Assembly: GCA_018668475.1 (NCBI GenBank)
Contig: JABJCZ010000217.1
Span: forward strand, 1 to 8,293
Source of the DNA: Alphaproteobacteria bacterium
Lineage (GTDB): Bacteria > Pseudomonadota > Alphaproteobacteria > UBA828
Reading direction: 5' to 3'
Length of the DNA stretch: 8,293 nucleotides
The first letter of the stretch is position 1, and each line of letters begins with the position of its first letter. Below are positions 1 through 5,731 of this stretch, piece by piece. Below the pieces are notes generated by a model. That model saw only the letters and a list, made by a program, of their open reading frames with translations. It was not told the DNA's origin and made no database searches. The position numbers and the translations under genes are program-made.

Positions 1-523
1 AAATAAAATCTGCACGACCGTCAGCCACCGGGAGCGTCAATTGCCAGCCGGGTCGGTCCAGACGCTCGATTGTAACGTCGGAGCCTTCGACGCCGATAAA
101 GAGTGGGCGGGTACTGTGAATGGCGAGGTCAGGTTCAGGACCCGGTGAATCCACCCGTCGGACAAGAAACACACCTGAGCCGCCGGCCTCGTCGGCTGTC
201 AGTTCAAGGCCGCCGGAATCGCAGGGCACAACGCGGTGGCCGACCAGCCCATCGGCGACGACGCTGCGCCGATTGCCGATTTGCACGGGGCCGCCCTCGA
301 TCGTCTCTTGTCGGCACGAAGCGAGGTAGCCAATGACAATACGCTCACCCTGGGCCAGCTCAAAGGCATGGCCTTCCGGCAGGAATTCGAAGAGAGCCAC
401 TGGCGCACCTGCGGGGGCGTCCTCAACGATCGCCGCGAGCTCGGCGGAAGCCGGATCGCCCGCCATTGCACCGCCAATGCCGACAAGTGCAATGCTCAGG
501 AATGTGACGATGGTCTTGTGCAC
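1..523 (-). CDS. Exported hypothetical protein, GTG start, 3' end cut by window edge
   Basis: The frame is open from a GTG at 523-521 to the left edge, giving 174 visible residues and no stop. A strong Shine-Dalgarno (GGAGGAG, 534-528) lies 4 bases before the GTG and fixes the start. Residues 1-21 look like a Sec signal peptide: MHK, then a hydrophobic run, ending AMA before GDPASA. The mature part is probably periplasmic and mostly beta. It has a segment around 41-85 (ALFEFLPEGHAFELAQGE, then a YLASC motif) and two cysteines, C70 and C101, that could form a disulfide. I do not recognise a named family. The segment resembles alphaproteobacterial exported proteins of unknown function that I recall only loosely. 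It lies 50 bases downstream of the Sel1/SNase-like gene on the same strand and is probably co-transcribed with it. The coding call is secure; function is unknown. Confidence 0.8.
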   Translation of the reverse strand, partial: MHKTIVTFLSIALVGIGGAMAGDPASAELAAIVEDAPAGAPVALFEFLPEGHAFELAQGERIVIGYLASCRQETIEGGPVQIGNRRSVVADGLVGHRVVPCDSGGLELTADEAGGSGVFLVRRVDSPGPEPDLAIHSTRPLFIGVEGSDVTIERLDRPGWQLTLPVADGRADFI

Positions 524-527
524 GGAA

Positions 528-534
528 CTCCTCC
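528..534 (-). promoter_or_regulatory. Ribosome binding site deciding the GTG start at 523
   Basis: On the minus strand GGAGGAG is followed by TTCC and then GTG. The GGAGG core sits 6 bases from the GTG. No ATG offers a better-placed start, because the next in-frame ATG is residue 20, inside the signal peptide. Confidence 0.7.
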
Positions 535-573
535 AGCCACACGGTATGTGGCGGATACCATGCCACGTGCCGC

Positions 574-1446
574 CTATTCGTGCCACAGCCCTCGATGCGC
601 CTGCCGCGCGCGGCGCTCGGTTTCTTTGTAATGCGCGTTGGCGTCATCCGTCGCCGTTGCCCAGCCCGCGTAAATCATGCCGAAAGACAAATCATATCCG
701 TCGGCCTCGCAATAGGCCGTGCGAGTACCGTCCTTGGCAGACAGCACGTGCGCGTCACACCGCACGGTCGCGCCGATCACGATATCCATCAGTGCGGTTG
801 ATGATATGTGGCCGCAATCGTGTTCATTTTCCCGGACCACGCAGTGGGTGCCAGGTGCCAGAACGTCAATTTCGGTCAGGCGAAATTTCTGGCTGCCGAT
901 ACTGAGGGTCGAGGCATCCTGGACTTCGGCCGACCCGGAAATGGGGTCGCCGGTCACAAAAGGCCGCCAGTTGGCCAGACGCTGGTCAACGCGCTTTAGG
1001 GCCGCGGCACCTAGCTGCAGGTCATGTTTATAACCGGGCAGGGCCGCAATCGCCCAACTGTGTCCGCTGCGCACCGCTAGGCTAAGCCAGAAAAAAGCGG
1101 CCTCCGGGTCATAGCCCGGGTTCGTGCCGGCGCGGGCCAGCTCTGCCAAATTGACTTGCGCGACCGCGTCGCCGCGTTCTGCCGCGAGACGGTACCATGC
1201 AGCGGCGCCAGCGATATCCTGGGGCATGCCTTCGCCGAAATGCATCATGTTGGCAAGGGCGAGCTGCGCGCCCGTATCTCCGGCCTGGGCAGCTGAAGTG
1301 AATTCCGCGATGGCTGTTTCGTAGTCGCCACCGTCATAGGCCGATATGCCGTCGGCGAGGTCCGCGTGAACCGCAGACGCGGTGACGATCGTAAATACGA
1401 GGGCGGCTGCCAGGGCCGCGATGGTCGGCATTGATATACGTTTCAT
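574..1446 (-). CDS. Exported Sel1-repeat protein with degenerate SNase-like C-terminal domain
   Basis: The 290-residue protein begins with a signal peptide (about 1-28, cleavage after AVHA). A TPR-like helix pair (31-52) and two Sel1-like repeats follow (about 53-89 and 90-127, with the usual G-D-x-x-A-Q-x-x-L and A-x-x-W-Y/L patterns). Residues 172-289 resemble the staphylococcal nuclease (thermonuclease) fold: V-x-D-x-x-T at 175-180, FRL at 188-190, ID at 193-194, and a C-terminal GWA...Y-x-x-x-E-x-x-A-R-x-x-x-x-G-L-W. Aligned by eye with SNase, R189 (Arg35) and probably R242 (Arg87) are kept. The Ca ligand Asp21 is Ser179 and catalytic Glu43 is Ala197, so nuclease activity is doubtful. Four cysteines (202, 211, 230, 246) may form disulfides. 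I infer a periplasmic scaffold or binding protein. It lies between two other exported-protein genes on the same strand. The Shine-Dalgarno is weak. Confidence 0.88.
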   Translation of the reverse strand: MKRISMPTIAALAAALVFTIVTASAVHADLADGISAYDGGDYETAIAEFTSAAQAGDTGAQLALANMMHFGEGMPQDIAGAAAWYRLAAERGDAVAQVNLAELARAGTNPGYDPEAAFFWLSLAVRSGHSWAIAALPGYKHDLQLGAAALKRVDQRLANWRPFVTGDPISGSAEVQDASTLSIGSQKFRLTEIDVLAPGTHCVVRENEHDCGHISSTALMDIVIGATVRCDAHVLSAKDGTRTAYCEADGYDLSFGMIYAGWATATDDANAHYKETERRARQAHRGLWHE

Positions 1447-1516
1447 GCCGATACTCTACCGGTGACGCGGTTCAGTCGGAATCAAATTTTCGACACATTG
1501 GCGCGAGCGCGGCGAC

Positions 1517-2020
1517 TCAATCGAGCAGAATTTGATGGCTGAAGGTGTCGCCATCAGAAATTGTAATGCGCTCGAACCCGAATAGTTTGGCGAGGTCAAA
1601 GAAAGTAAAAAAATCCTGCACGCCGAATTCGTTGAACAGTCGTGACGAACGCGCAACCGAGGTAAGTACGGCAAAGGCCGCCCGAGCGCGATAGATTGTG
1701 TCGATAACACCACCCCGAAGTGCGACGATGATCAACTTTTCAGCATTCTCGCCCTTGGCGAAAATCGCATAGTCCGGCGGGTGTGGTTTGCCCAGCATCT
1801 GCTGTGTCAGGCCGACGACAAATTTGATGCGATTTTGACGCGAGGCCTCGGCCATGGTGACCGCTCGTGCCTTATATATTTCGGTGCTGACAGCCGGAGG
1901 GTAGTAGTAACCGGCGTGCCGGTCGGCCCGCGCATCCTGTGGTGCGACGGCAGCAAAAAGGGCGCCGAGCACCAAAGCTGGCAACACCAGCCGTAGGCAA
2001 ACAAGAACATTTACTGCCAT
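1517..2020 (-). CDS. Conserved exported protein of unknown function (167 aa)
   Basis: Start choice: a GGGGAGG (2037-2031) sits 10 bases before the ATG at 2020 but only 1 base before an in-frame TTG at 2029, so the ATG is preferred. Residues 1-32 form a signal peptide with a long hydrophobic core ending DARA, then DRHAGYYYPP. The mature protein has the segments YAIFAKG, AEKLIIVALRGG, IYRARAAFAVLT, FFTFFDLAKLFGFE and ISDGDTF. I recall an alphaproteobacterial family with this pattern whose members are sometimes labelled molybdopterin-guanine dinucleotide biosynthesis protein A. Nothing here supports that label: there is no nucleotidyltransferase signature and the protein looks exported. The gene sits 70 bases upstream of the Sel1/SNase-like gene. 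Function unknown; likely periplasmic. Confidence 0.85.
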   Translation of the reverse strand: MAVNVLVCLRLVLPALVLGALFAAVAPQDARADRHAGYYYPPAVSTEIYKARAVTMAEASRQNRIKFVVGLTQQMLGKPHPPDYAIFAKGENAEKLIIVALRGGVIDTIYRARAAFAVLTSVARSSRLFNEFGVQDFFTFFDLAKLFGFERITISDGDTFSHQILLD

Positions 2021-2030
2021 GGATACCAAG

Positions 2031-2037
2031 CCTCCCC
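2031..2037 (-). promoter_or_regulatory. Ribosome binding site selecting ATG 2020 over TTG 2029
   Basis: The minus strand reads GGGGAGG, a 10-base spacer, then ATG at 2020-2018. The spacer is somewhat long, but the alternative TTG at 2029-2027 is one base away and could not be used with this site. Confidence 0.5.
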
Positions 2038-2111
2038 GGTCTTCGTCGGTTCATTGTGGGCTGCGCGGTGGCAGTTGTCACCCCGGCGCAAACAGGAACG
2101 ATCAGTCCTGA

Positions 2112-2507
2112 TCAGGCAAGCGGAACCCTACGCTCGAGAGAAGCGAGCCACCGCTTTACGCGTCGCTGGTTCACGCCGAAGTCGCGGACTCCGTACCGGG
2201 ACTTGCTGTAGATCGCCAACTTGGTGCTGAAGTCTGATAGCGGTATGGCTTCAACTTGGATGTCGTCCGGAAACCTGAAGACCCGGCTGCGTTGGCAGAA
2301 CTGGATACGCCGGTGCACGAGGTCGTTATCCATTACGTGGGTTCGTCGCTCGGACAAGGCAACCTCCCGGAGCGCATCGAGCACGGTTCGCCAGTCGGCG
2401 CTAAACACCGGGCAATCGTCATCGGGCGAAGCGGTGCTCCATCCTTCCGGGGCGACAAAATGGTGATTGAAAGTTTTGGCTCGGGAAAAATTGCTTAAGT
2501 CGTTCAT
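2112..2507 (-). CDS. DUF1499 family protein (131 aa)
   Basis: The 131-residue protein fits the usual size of a DUF1499 domain. Diagnostic segments are CPVFSADWRTVLDAL (32-46), QRSRVFRFPDDIQV (72-85), LAIYSKSRYGVRDFGVN (97-113) and a terminal RV-x-x-WL (116-121). The function of DUF1499 proteins is not known. There is no signal peptide or membrane segment, so it is probably cytoplasmic, or membrane-associated through a partner. The frame stays open upstream to 2714, but that extension does not resemble the family and would run into the neighbouring divergent gene, so the ATG at 2507 is chosen. No Shine-Dalgarno precedes it. A CATAAT (-10-like, 2528-2523) lies so close that the mRNA leader would be very short. 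The gene is first in a leftward block, 91 bases before the next gene. Confidence 0.85.
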   Translation of the reverse strand: MNDLSNFSRAKTFNHHFVAPEGWSTASPDDDCPVFSADWRTVLDALREVALSERRTHVMDNDLVHRRIQFCQRSRVFRFPDDIQVEAIPLSDFSTKLAIYSKSRYGVRDFGVNQRRVKRWLASLERRVPLA

Positions 2508-2631
2508 TAAGGCTGTCGTGTTATTATGAAAACAGAGGCGGAAAATACCGATGATCGGGGAAAATGCAAATTGTTGCTGCCGCCCTGACGGCGCGTTGGG
2601 CGAAACAGAGCAGCCCACTGGAGGCCTGTAG
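2508..2631. promoter_or_regulatory. Divergent promoter region between DUF1499 gene and globin-GGDEF gene
   Basis: These 124 bases separate two divergent starts and must hold both promoters. The region is AT-richer than its surroundings. It contains CATAAT on the minus strand (2528-2523), the overlapping TATTAT on the plus strand (2522-2527), and an 11-base perfect palindrome CCGATGATCGG at 2548-2558 that could be an operator. No good -35 box is correctly spaced from either -10-like hexamer, so the exact promoters are not fixed by sequence alone. Confidence 0.45.
2620..2624 (+). promoter_or_regulatory. Ribosome binding site of the globin-GGDEF gene
   Basis: GGAGG is followed by a 7-base spacer and ATG at 2632. 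This is a near-optimal arrangement and supports that start. Confidence 0.65.
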
Positions 2632-3726
2632 ATGGACGACCAAACGAACGGTGACTGGGACGATCTTTGCCCCCGGTTTGGCATTGACGCATCAGCTATC
2701 GAGCGGCGGCGCAATCATGTCGCGCTTGGGCATGAGGATGATCACGCGATGGCTGAAATTTGCGCGGCCTTGCCAAAGATTGCCGATGACGTTGTTGATC
2801 GCTTTTATGAACACTTGTTGGCCCAACCCGATCTGCGTGGCGAATTAGGCGGCGATAGCGAGATTACGGCGCTAAAGGGCACGCTTCGGGCCTATTTGGT
2901 GGGCATGGGGCAAGGCGGCACTGAACCTGCGTATTTTGAATCGCGGTTGCGCGTTGGACTGGTTCATGAAGCCAGAGGATTACTGCCCCGCCACGTTATG
3001 GAATCATTTGCGGTTCTGTTTGATGCACTTGCTGAGCATTTTGAGGCTTGGGCACGTGCGCAAGGCAAAGATGCTGCGCCGCTGGTGCGTAGCCTGGCCA
3101 AGTTCATGTGGCTTGATGCGGCACTCGGTGTGGAAGCGTATCAAGAGGCTGCGGCCAGTCGGATGCAAACCGTCGTCGTGCGGGCACAGGAAGCCGAAGG
3201 GCAATTGCGCGAAGCGTCGTCGATCGACGAACTTACTGGCATCGCCAATCGTCGCGAATTGATGTCGCGGCTCGAAGTCGAATTCGACCGTTCGCGACGG
3301 TACGAAATTCCGTTCGTACTACTGTTTGCGGACCTTGACCTCTTCAAGCGGGTCAATGATGAACGCGGCCACGAGGCTGGAGATGCAGTGCTGAAAGACA
3401 TCGCCAATCGTTTGCGTGAGGGCACGCGACCAGCAGATGTCGTGGGGCGCTACGGCGGTGAGGAGTTTGTGATCGGGTTAGTCCAGACCCCACTTGATCG
3501 GGCGGTCAAGATCGCCGAGCGTTTGCGCCGGGCCATTGCGCTGCAACCGGTGAATTATGGTGACGAGCCAATCTCTATGACGATCTCAATCGGTGTGGCG
3601 CCATTGCGCGATACGACGCCGGATCTCGCGGCGCTGCTGGTGGAAGCCGATGCCGCGCTCTACCAGGCCAAAAGACAAGGGCGTAATGCCGTTTGTCAGG
3701 ATGCGGCAGTGCCGAAAGATGGGTAG
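2632..3726 (+). CDS. Globin-coupled sensor diguanylate cyclase (GCS-GGDEF)
   Basis: Predicted to make c-di-GMP from two GTP under control of a haem-bound gas, probably O2. Residues about 10-170 form a globin-coupled sensor (protoglobin-like) domain. The segment RLRVGLVHEARGLLPRHV (105-122) is the family's proximal-histidine region, with H112 as the likely haem ligand, and RFYEHLL (57-63) supplies the usual helix-B distal tyrosine, Y59. A short helical linker (about 171-196) leads to the GGDEF domain, which opens with DELTGIANRR (199-208). The active-site loop is GGEEF (275-279), consistent with an active enzyme. RPAD (266-269), five residues before it, matches the RxxD product-inhibition site. 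At 364 aa it is shorter than E. coli DosC (about 460 aa) and lacks room for the middle domain found there. No membrane segment; cytoplasmic. Its 3' end is 8 bases from the convergent DUF938 gene. Confidence 0.93.
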   Translation: MDDQTNGDWDDLCPRFGIDASAIERRRNHVALGHEDDHAMAEICAALPKIADDVVDRFYEHLLAQPDLRGELGGDSEITALKGTLRAYLVGMGQGGTEPAYFESRLRVGLVHEARGLLPRHVMESFAVLFDALAEHFEAWARAQGKDAAPLVRSLAKFMWLDAALGVEAYQEAAASRMQTVVVRAQEAEGQLREASSIDELTGIANRRELMSRLEVEFDRSRRYEIPFVLLFADLDLFKRVNDERGHEAGDAVLKDIANRLREGTRPADVVGRYGGEEFVIGLVQTPLDRAVKIAERLRRAIALQPVNYGDEPISMTISIGVAPLRDTTPDLAALLVEADAALYQAKRQGRNAVCQDAAVPKDG

Positions 3727-3734
3727 CGAGCGCG

Positions 3735-3754
3735 TCAGGCCGTGGCCCGCCTGA
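3735..3754. terminator. Possible terminator hairpin between convergent genes
   Basis: TCAGGC (3735-3740) and GCCTGA (3749-3754) can form a 6-bp stem with an 8-base loop. It begins 8 bases after the GGDEF stop codon and covers the last codons and stop of the convergent DUF938 gene. No T-run follows on either strand, so this would at best be a weak or Rho-assisted site. Confidence 0.25.
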
Positions 3755-4367
3755 AGACCAGAAAGAGATTGTTGGCGGGCATTGCGGTGGTATCGCTGAG
3801 AGCGAGGCCGTGTGCTTCGCTTGCCGTGATCAACGCATCGAGATGGCGTACGCCCCAAGCTGGGTTTTGCGCCCGCAGGGATGCATCGAACGATTGATTG
3901 CTTGGCGCGGTCGGTTGTCCGGCCACAATATATGGCCCGTAAAGACACACACAGCCTTCGGCGGATAGACGCAGATTAGCCCCCTTGAACAACCCTTCTG
4001 TAGCGGCCCACGGAGAGATGTGGACTAGATTTATGGCGAGAATAATATCGGGCGATGGCTCGGCAAGCCCGTGCGGCCAATCCGGGTCTGTGGTGTCGAT
4101 ATTCAGCGGCGCCAGAATATTGGTGGCAGCGGCATCCCCTGCCCAGGCGGCGATGCTGGAGCGGGCCGACGGGTCGGGGTCGCTCGGCTGCCAGGTGAGC
4201 TTTGGAAAATGATCAGCGAACGCGGTGACATGCTGGCCGGAGCCGCTCGCAATTTCGAGCACATGCCCATCGATCGGCAGAACTGGGTCCATCGCCTCGA
4301 TGATAGCGCTGCAGTTGCGGGCAGCGGCGGGGGCGTGGCGTCGTGCGTCGTCAGTTGGGCTTGGCAT
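3735..4367 (-). CDS. DUF938 family SAM-dependent methyltransferase
   Basis: The 210-residue protein matches the DUF938 family throughout: RRHAPAAARN (9-18) near the N-terminus, the SAM-binding glycine motif VLEIASGSGQH (36-46), WQPSDPDP (59-66, D63 a likely ribose-contact acid), INLVHISPWAATEGLF (112-127), LYGPY (142-146), PSNQSFDASLR (155-165) and the C-terminal MPANNLFLVFRR (196-207). The fold is a class I Rossmann methyltransferase. The substrate is unknown for this family as far as I know. The frame is open to an ATG at 4469, but those 34 extra residues do not look like the family, so the ATG at 4367 is preferred despite lacking a clear Shine-Dalgarno. Predicted cytoplasmic. It is divergent from zapE (134-base gap) and convergent with the GGDEF gene. 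Confidence 0.9.
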   Translation of the reverse strand: MPSPTDDARRHAPAAARNCSAIIEAMDPVLPIDGHVLEIASGSGQHVTAFADHFPKLTWQPSDPDPSARSSIAAWAGDAAATNILAPLNIDTTDPDWPHGLAEPSPDIILAINLVHISPWAATEGLFKGANLRLSAEGCVCLYGPYIVAGQPTAPSNQSFDASLRAQNPAWGVRHLDALITASEAHGLALSDTTAMPANNLFLVFRRATA

Positions 4368-4443
4368 GATGCGCAGCCTAGGTCGAGACACATCCGGCAA
4401 CAAGCGTTGACTAATTTCCGGACGTGCAAATTTGGGCTCAGAG

Positions 4444-4472
4444 CTGGCAACTCCGCGAAGTCCCGTCATAAT
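4444..4472 (+). promoter_or_regulatory. Candidate sigma70-type promoter of zapE
   Basis: CTGGCA (4444-4449, 4 of 6 to TTGACA) is separated by 17 bases from CATAAT (4467-4472, 5 of 6 to TATAAT). This would start transcription about 20-25 bases before the zapE ATG. A second hexamer, TTGACT at 4407-4412, has no good -10 partner. The call rests on hexamer match and spacing only. Confidence 0.4.
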
Positions 4473-4501
4473 CCGCGTCCACCCGAAACCCGGAACAGTT
4501 C

Positions 4502-5632
4502 ATGACGGCTGAACACGTTACCGCCGACGGCCCCCTGGCGGCATACCATGCCCTGCTCATGCAGGACGGCCTGGCCTTTGACCCGGTGCAGGCGGCGGCG
4601 GCCACCAGATTGCAAGCCCTGCATGATGCGCTTGCTACCTTGAGTGCTGCACCGGCGAGGCGCCGCGGGTTGCGGTTGTTTAGTCGGCGGGCCGTTATTG
4701 AGCCTCCTCGCGGTGTTTATCTTTGGGGCAGCGTGGGGCGGGGCAAAACCATGCTCATGGACCTGTTTTTTGCTGGCGCGCCAATCAGTGAAAAACGTCG
4801 CGTGCACTACCATCGCTTCATGCAGGAAGTGCACCGAGAACTGAACACCGGTCGGGTCTCCGGCGATGCCTCCGCTGACCCGCTGGCGCCGATTGTTGAT
4901 CGTCTGGCTGCAGAGGCCCGGCTGCTCTGTTTCGACGAGTTGCATGTCACCGATATCGGTGATGCGATGATTCTTGGTCGGTTGTTTGAGGGACTATTCG
5001 AGGCTGGTGTCGTGCCCGTCGTCACCTCCAACCGGGCACCCGACGGGTTGTATGAAGGTGGGGTCAACCGCGATCGGTTCTTGCCATTTATCGACATCGT
5101 CAAGGCGCGGATGGATGTCGTCGAGCTGGGCGGAGAGATGGACTACCGGCAGCTTTACCTGCGCGAGGCGCGGCTCTATCACACGCCGCTCAGCGCCGAG
5201 GCGGACGCCGCGCTTGATCAGGCTTTTGAACGCTTGACCGGTGGGGCGGAGCTTGATCCGGTTACACTGGAGGTTCAGGGACGGCGTCTTGAGGTGCCGC
5301 GCGCGGCCAAGGGGGTGGCCCGGTTTTCGTTCAATGAGCTTTGTGGACAGCCGCTTGGGCCGGCGGACTATCTGGCCATCGAAGCGGCGTTCCACACCGT
5401 CATTCTCGATGGTGTCCCGCAGATGACTCCGGCATTGCGAAACGAGGCCAAGCGTTTTGTGACGTTGATTGACGTGCTCTACGAGCATCGAGTGCACACA
5501 ATTATCGCTGCCGATGCGGCGCCGTCCGATTTGTATCTCGAAGGCACCGGTGCGTTCGAATTCGCTCGTACAGCGTCACGTCTCGTCGAGATGCAGTCAG
5601 AGGATTACGTCGAGACCACTCATTCGCCCTAG
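4502..5632 (+). CDS. zapE: Cell division protein ZapE (AFG1-like ATPase)
   Basis: The 376 residues match the ZapE/AFG1 P-loop ATPase family in length and content. The order is an N-terminal Y-x-x-L region with F-D-P-V-Q-x-x-A (about 14-40), PPRGVYLWGSVGRGKTMLMD (68-87) with Walker A at 76-83 (K82, T83), then HYHRFMQEVH (102-111), Walker B LLCFDEL (141-147, D145 and E146), DIGDAMILGRLF (151-162), and a sensor-like TSNRAPDGLYEGG (175-187) followed by NRDRFLPFI (189-197). In E. coli ZapE binds FtsZ and acts at the division septum in an ATP-dependent manner; the mitochondrial relative AFG1 takes part in protein quality control. The Shine-Dalgarno is weak (GGAACAG). In many Alphaproteobacteria zapE is followed by mdh; here the next gene is an unrelated alpha/beta hydrolase 99 bases on. 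Confidence 0.95.
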   Translation: MTAEHVTADGPLAAYHALLMQDGLAFDPVQAAAATRLQALHDALATLSAAPARRRGLRLFSRRAVIEPPRGVYLWGSVGRGKTMLMDLFFAGAPISEKRRVHYHRFMQEVHRELNTGRVSGDASADPLAPIVDRLAAEARLLCFDELHVTDIGDAMILGRLFEGLFEAGVVPVVTSNRAPDGLYEGGVNRDRFLPFIDIVKARMDVVELGGEMDYRQLYLREARLYHTPLSAEADAALDQAFERLTGGAELDPVTLEVQGRRLEVPRAAKGVARFSFNELCGQPLGPADYLAIEAAFHTVILDGVPQMTPALRNEAKRFVTLIDVLYEHRVHTIIAADAAPSDLYLEGTGAFEFARTASRLVEMQSEDYVETTHSP

Positions 5633-5684
5633 CCGGGGGGGCGCACCGCTCACAACCATGTCAGCTTGCGGGCGGGGGGCGGTG

Positions 5685-5699
5685 GCCGCATCATGCGGC
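5685..5699 (+). other. Small GC-rich hairpin between zapE and the dehalogenase gene
   Basis: GCCGCA and TGCGGC flank the triplet TCA, giving a stem of 5-6 bp, 52 bases after the zapE stop. No T-run follows, so it does not look like a classical intrinsic terminator. It could weaken read-through or affect mRNA stability. The rest of the 99-base gap holds G-runs and the next gene's ribosome binding site. Confidence 0.25.
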
Positions 5700-5719
5700 T
5701 GGCGCGTTGATCAGTGAGT

Positions 5720-5727
5720 TAAGGAGG
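5720..5727 (+). promoter_or_regulatory. Strong ribosome binding site of the dehalogenase-like gene
   Basis: TAAGGAGG is a full match to the anti-Shine-Dalgarno sequence, with 4 bases between it and the ATG at 5732. It is among the strongest sites in the window and fixes the start. Confidence 0.75.
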
Positions 5728-5731
5728 CTTC

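Noticed and set aside
333..905. 190-codon open frame on the plus strand
   Set aside because: It lies antisense across two leftward genes with signal peptides and family features. Its own protein is Arg/Pro/Ser-rich with no family pattern, typical of a GC-rich shadow frame.
2100..2113. Palindrome GATCAGTCCTGATC at the end of the DUF1499 gene
   Set aside because: A 5-6 bp stem with no T-run, overlapping the stop codon; too weak to call a terminator or operator.
2508..2714. 69-residue N-terminal extension of the DUF1499 frame
   Set aside because: The extra residues do not resemble the family, would overlap the start of the divergent GGDEF gene, and contain the probable promoter region.
4368..4469. 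34-residue N-terminal extension of the DUF938 frame
   Set aside because: Family members begin close to the RRHAPA motif; the extension has no similarity to the family and covers the likely divergent promoter region.
4994..5497. 167-codon open frame on the minus strand inside zapE
   Set aside because: It is fully antisense to the conserved zapE sequence and shows no recognisable motif.
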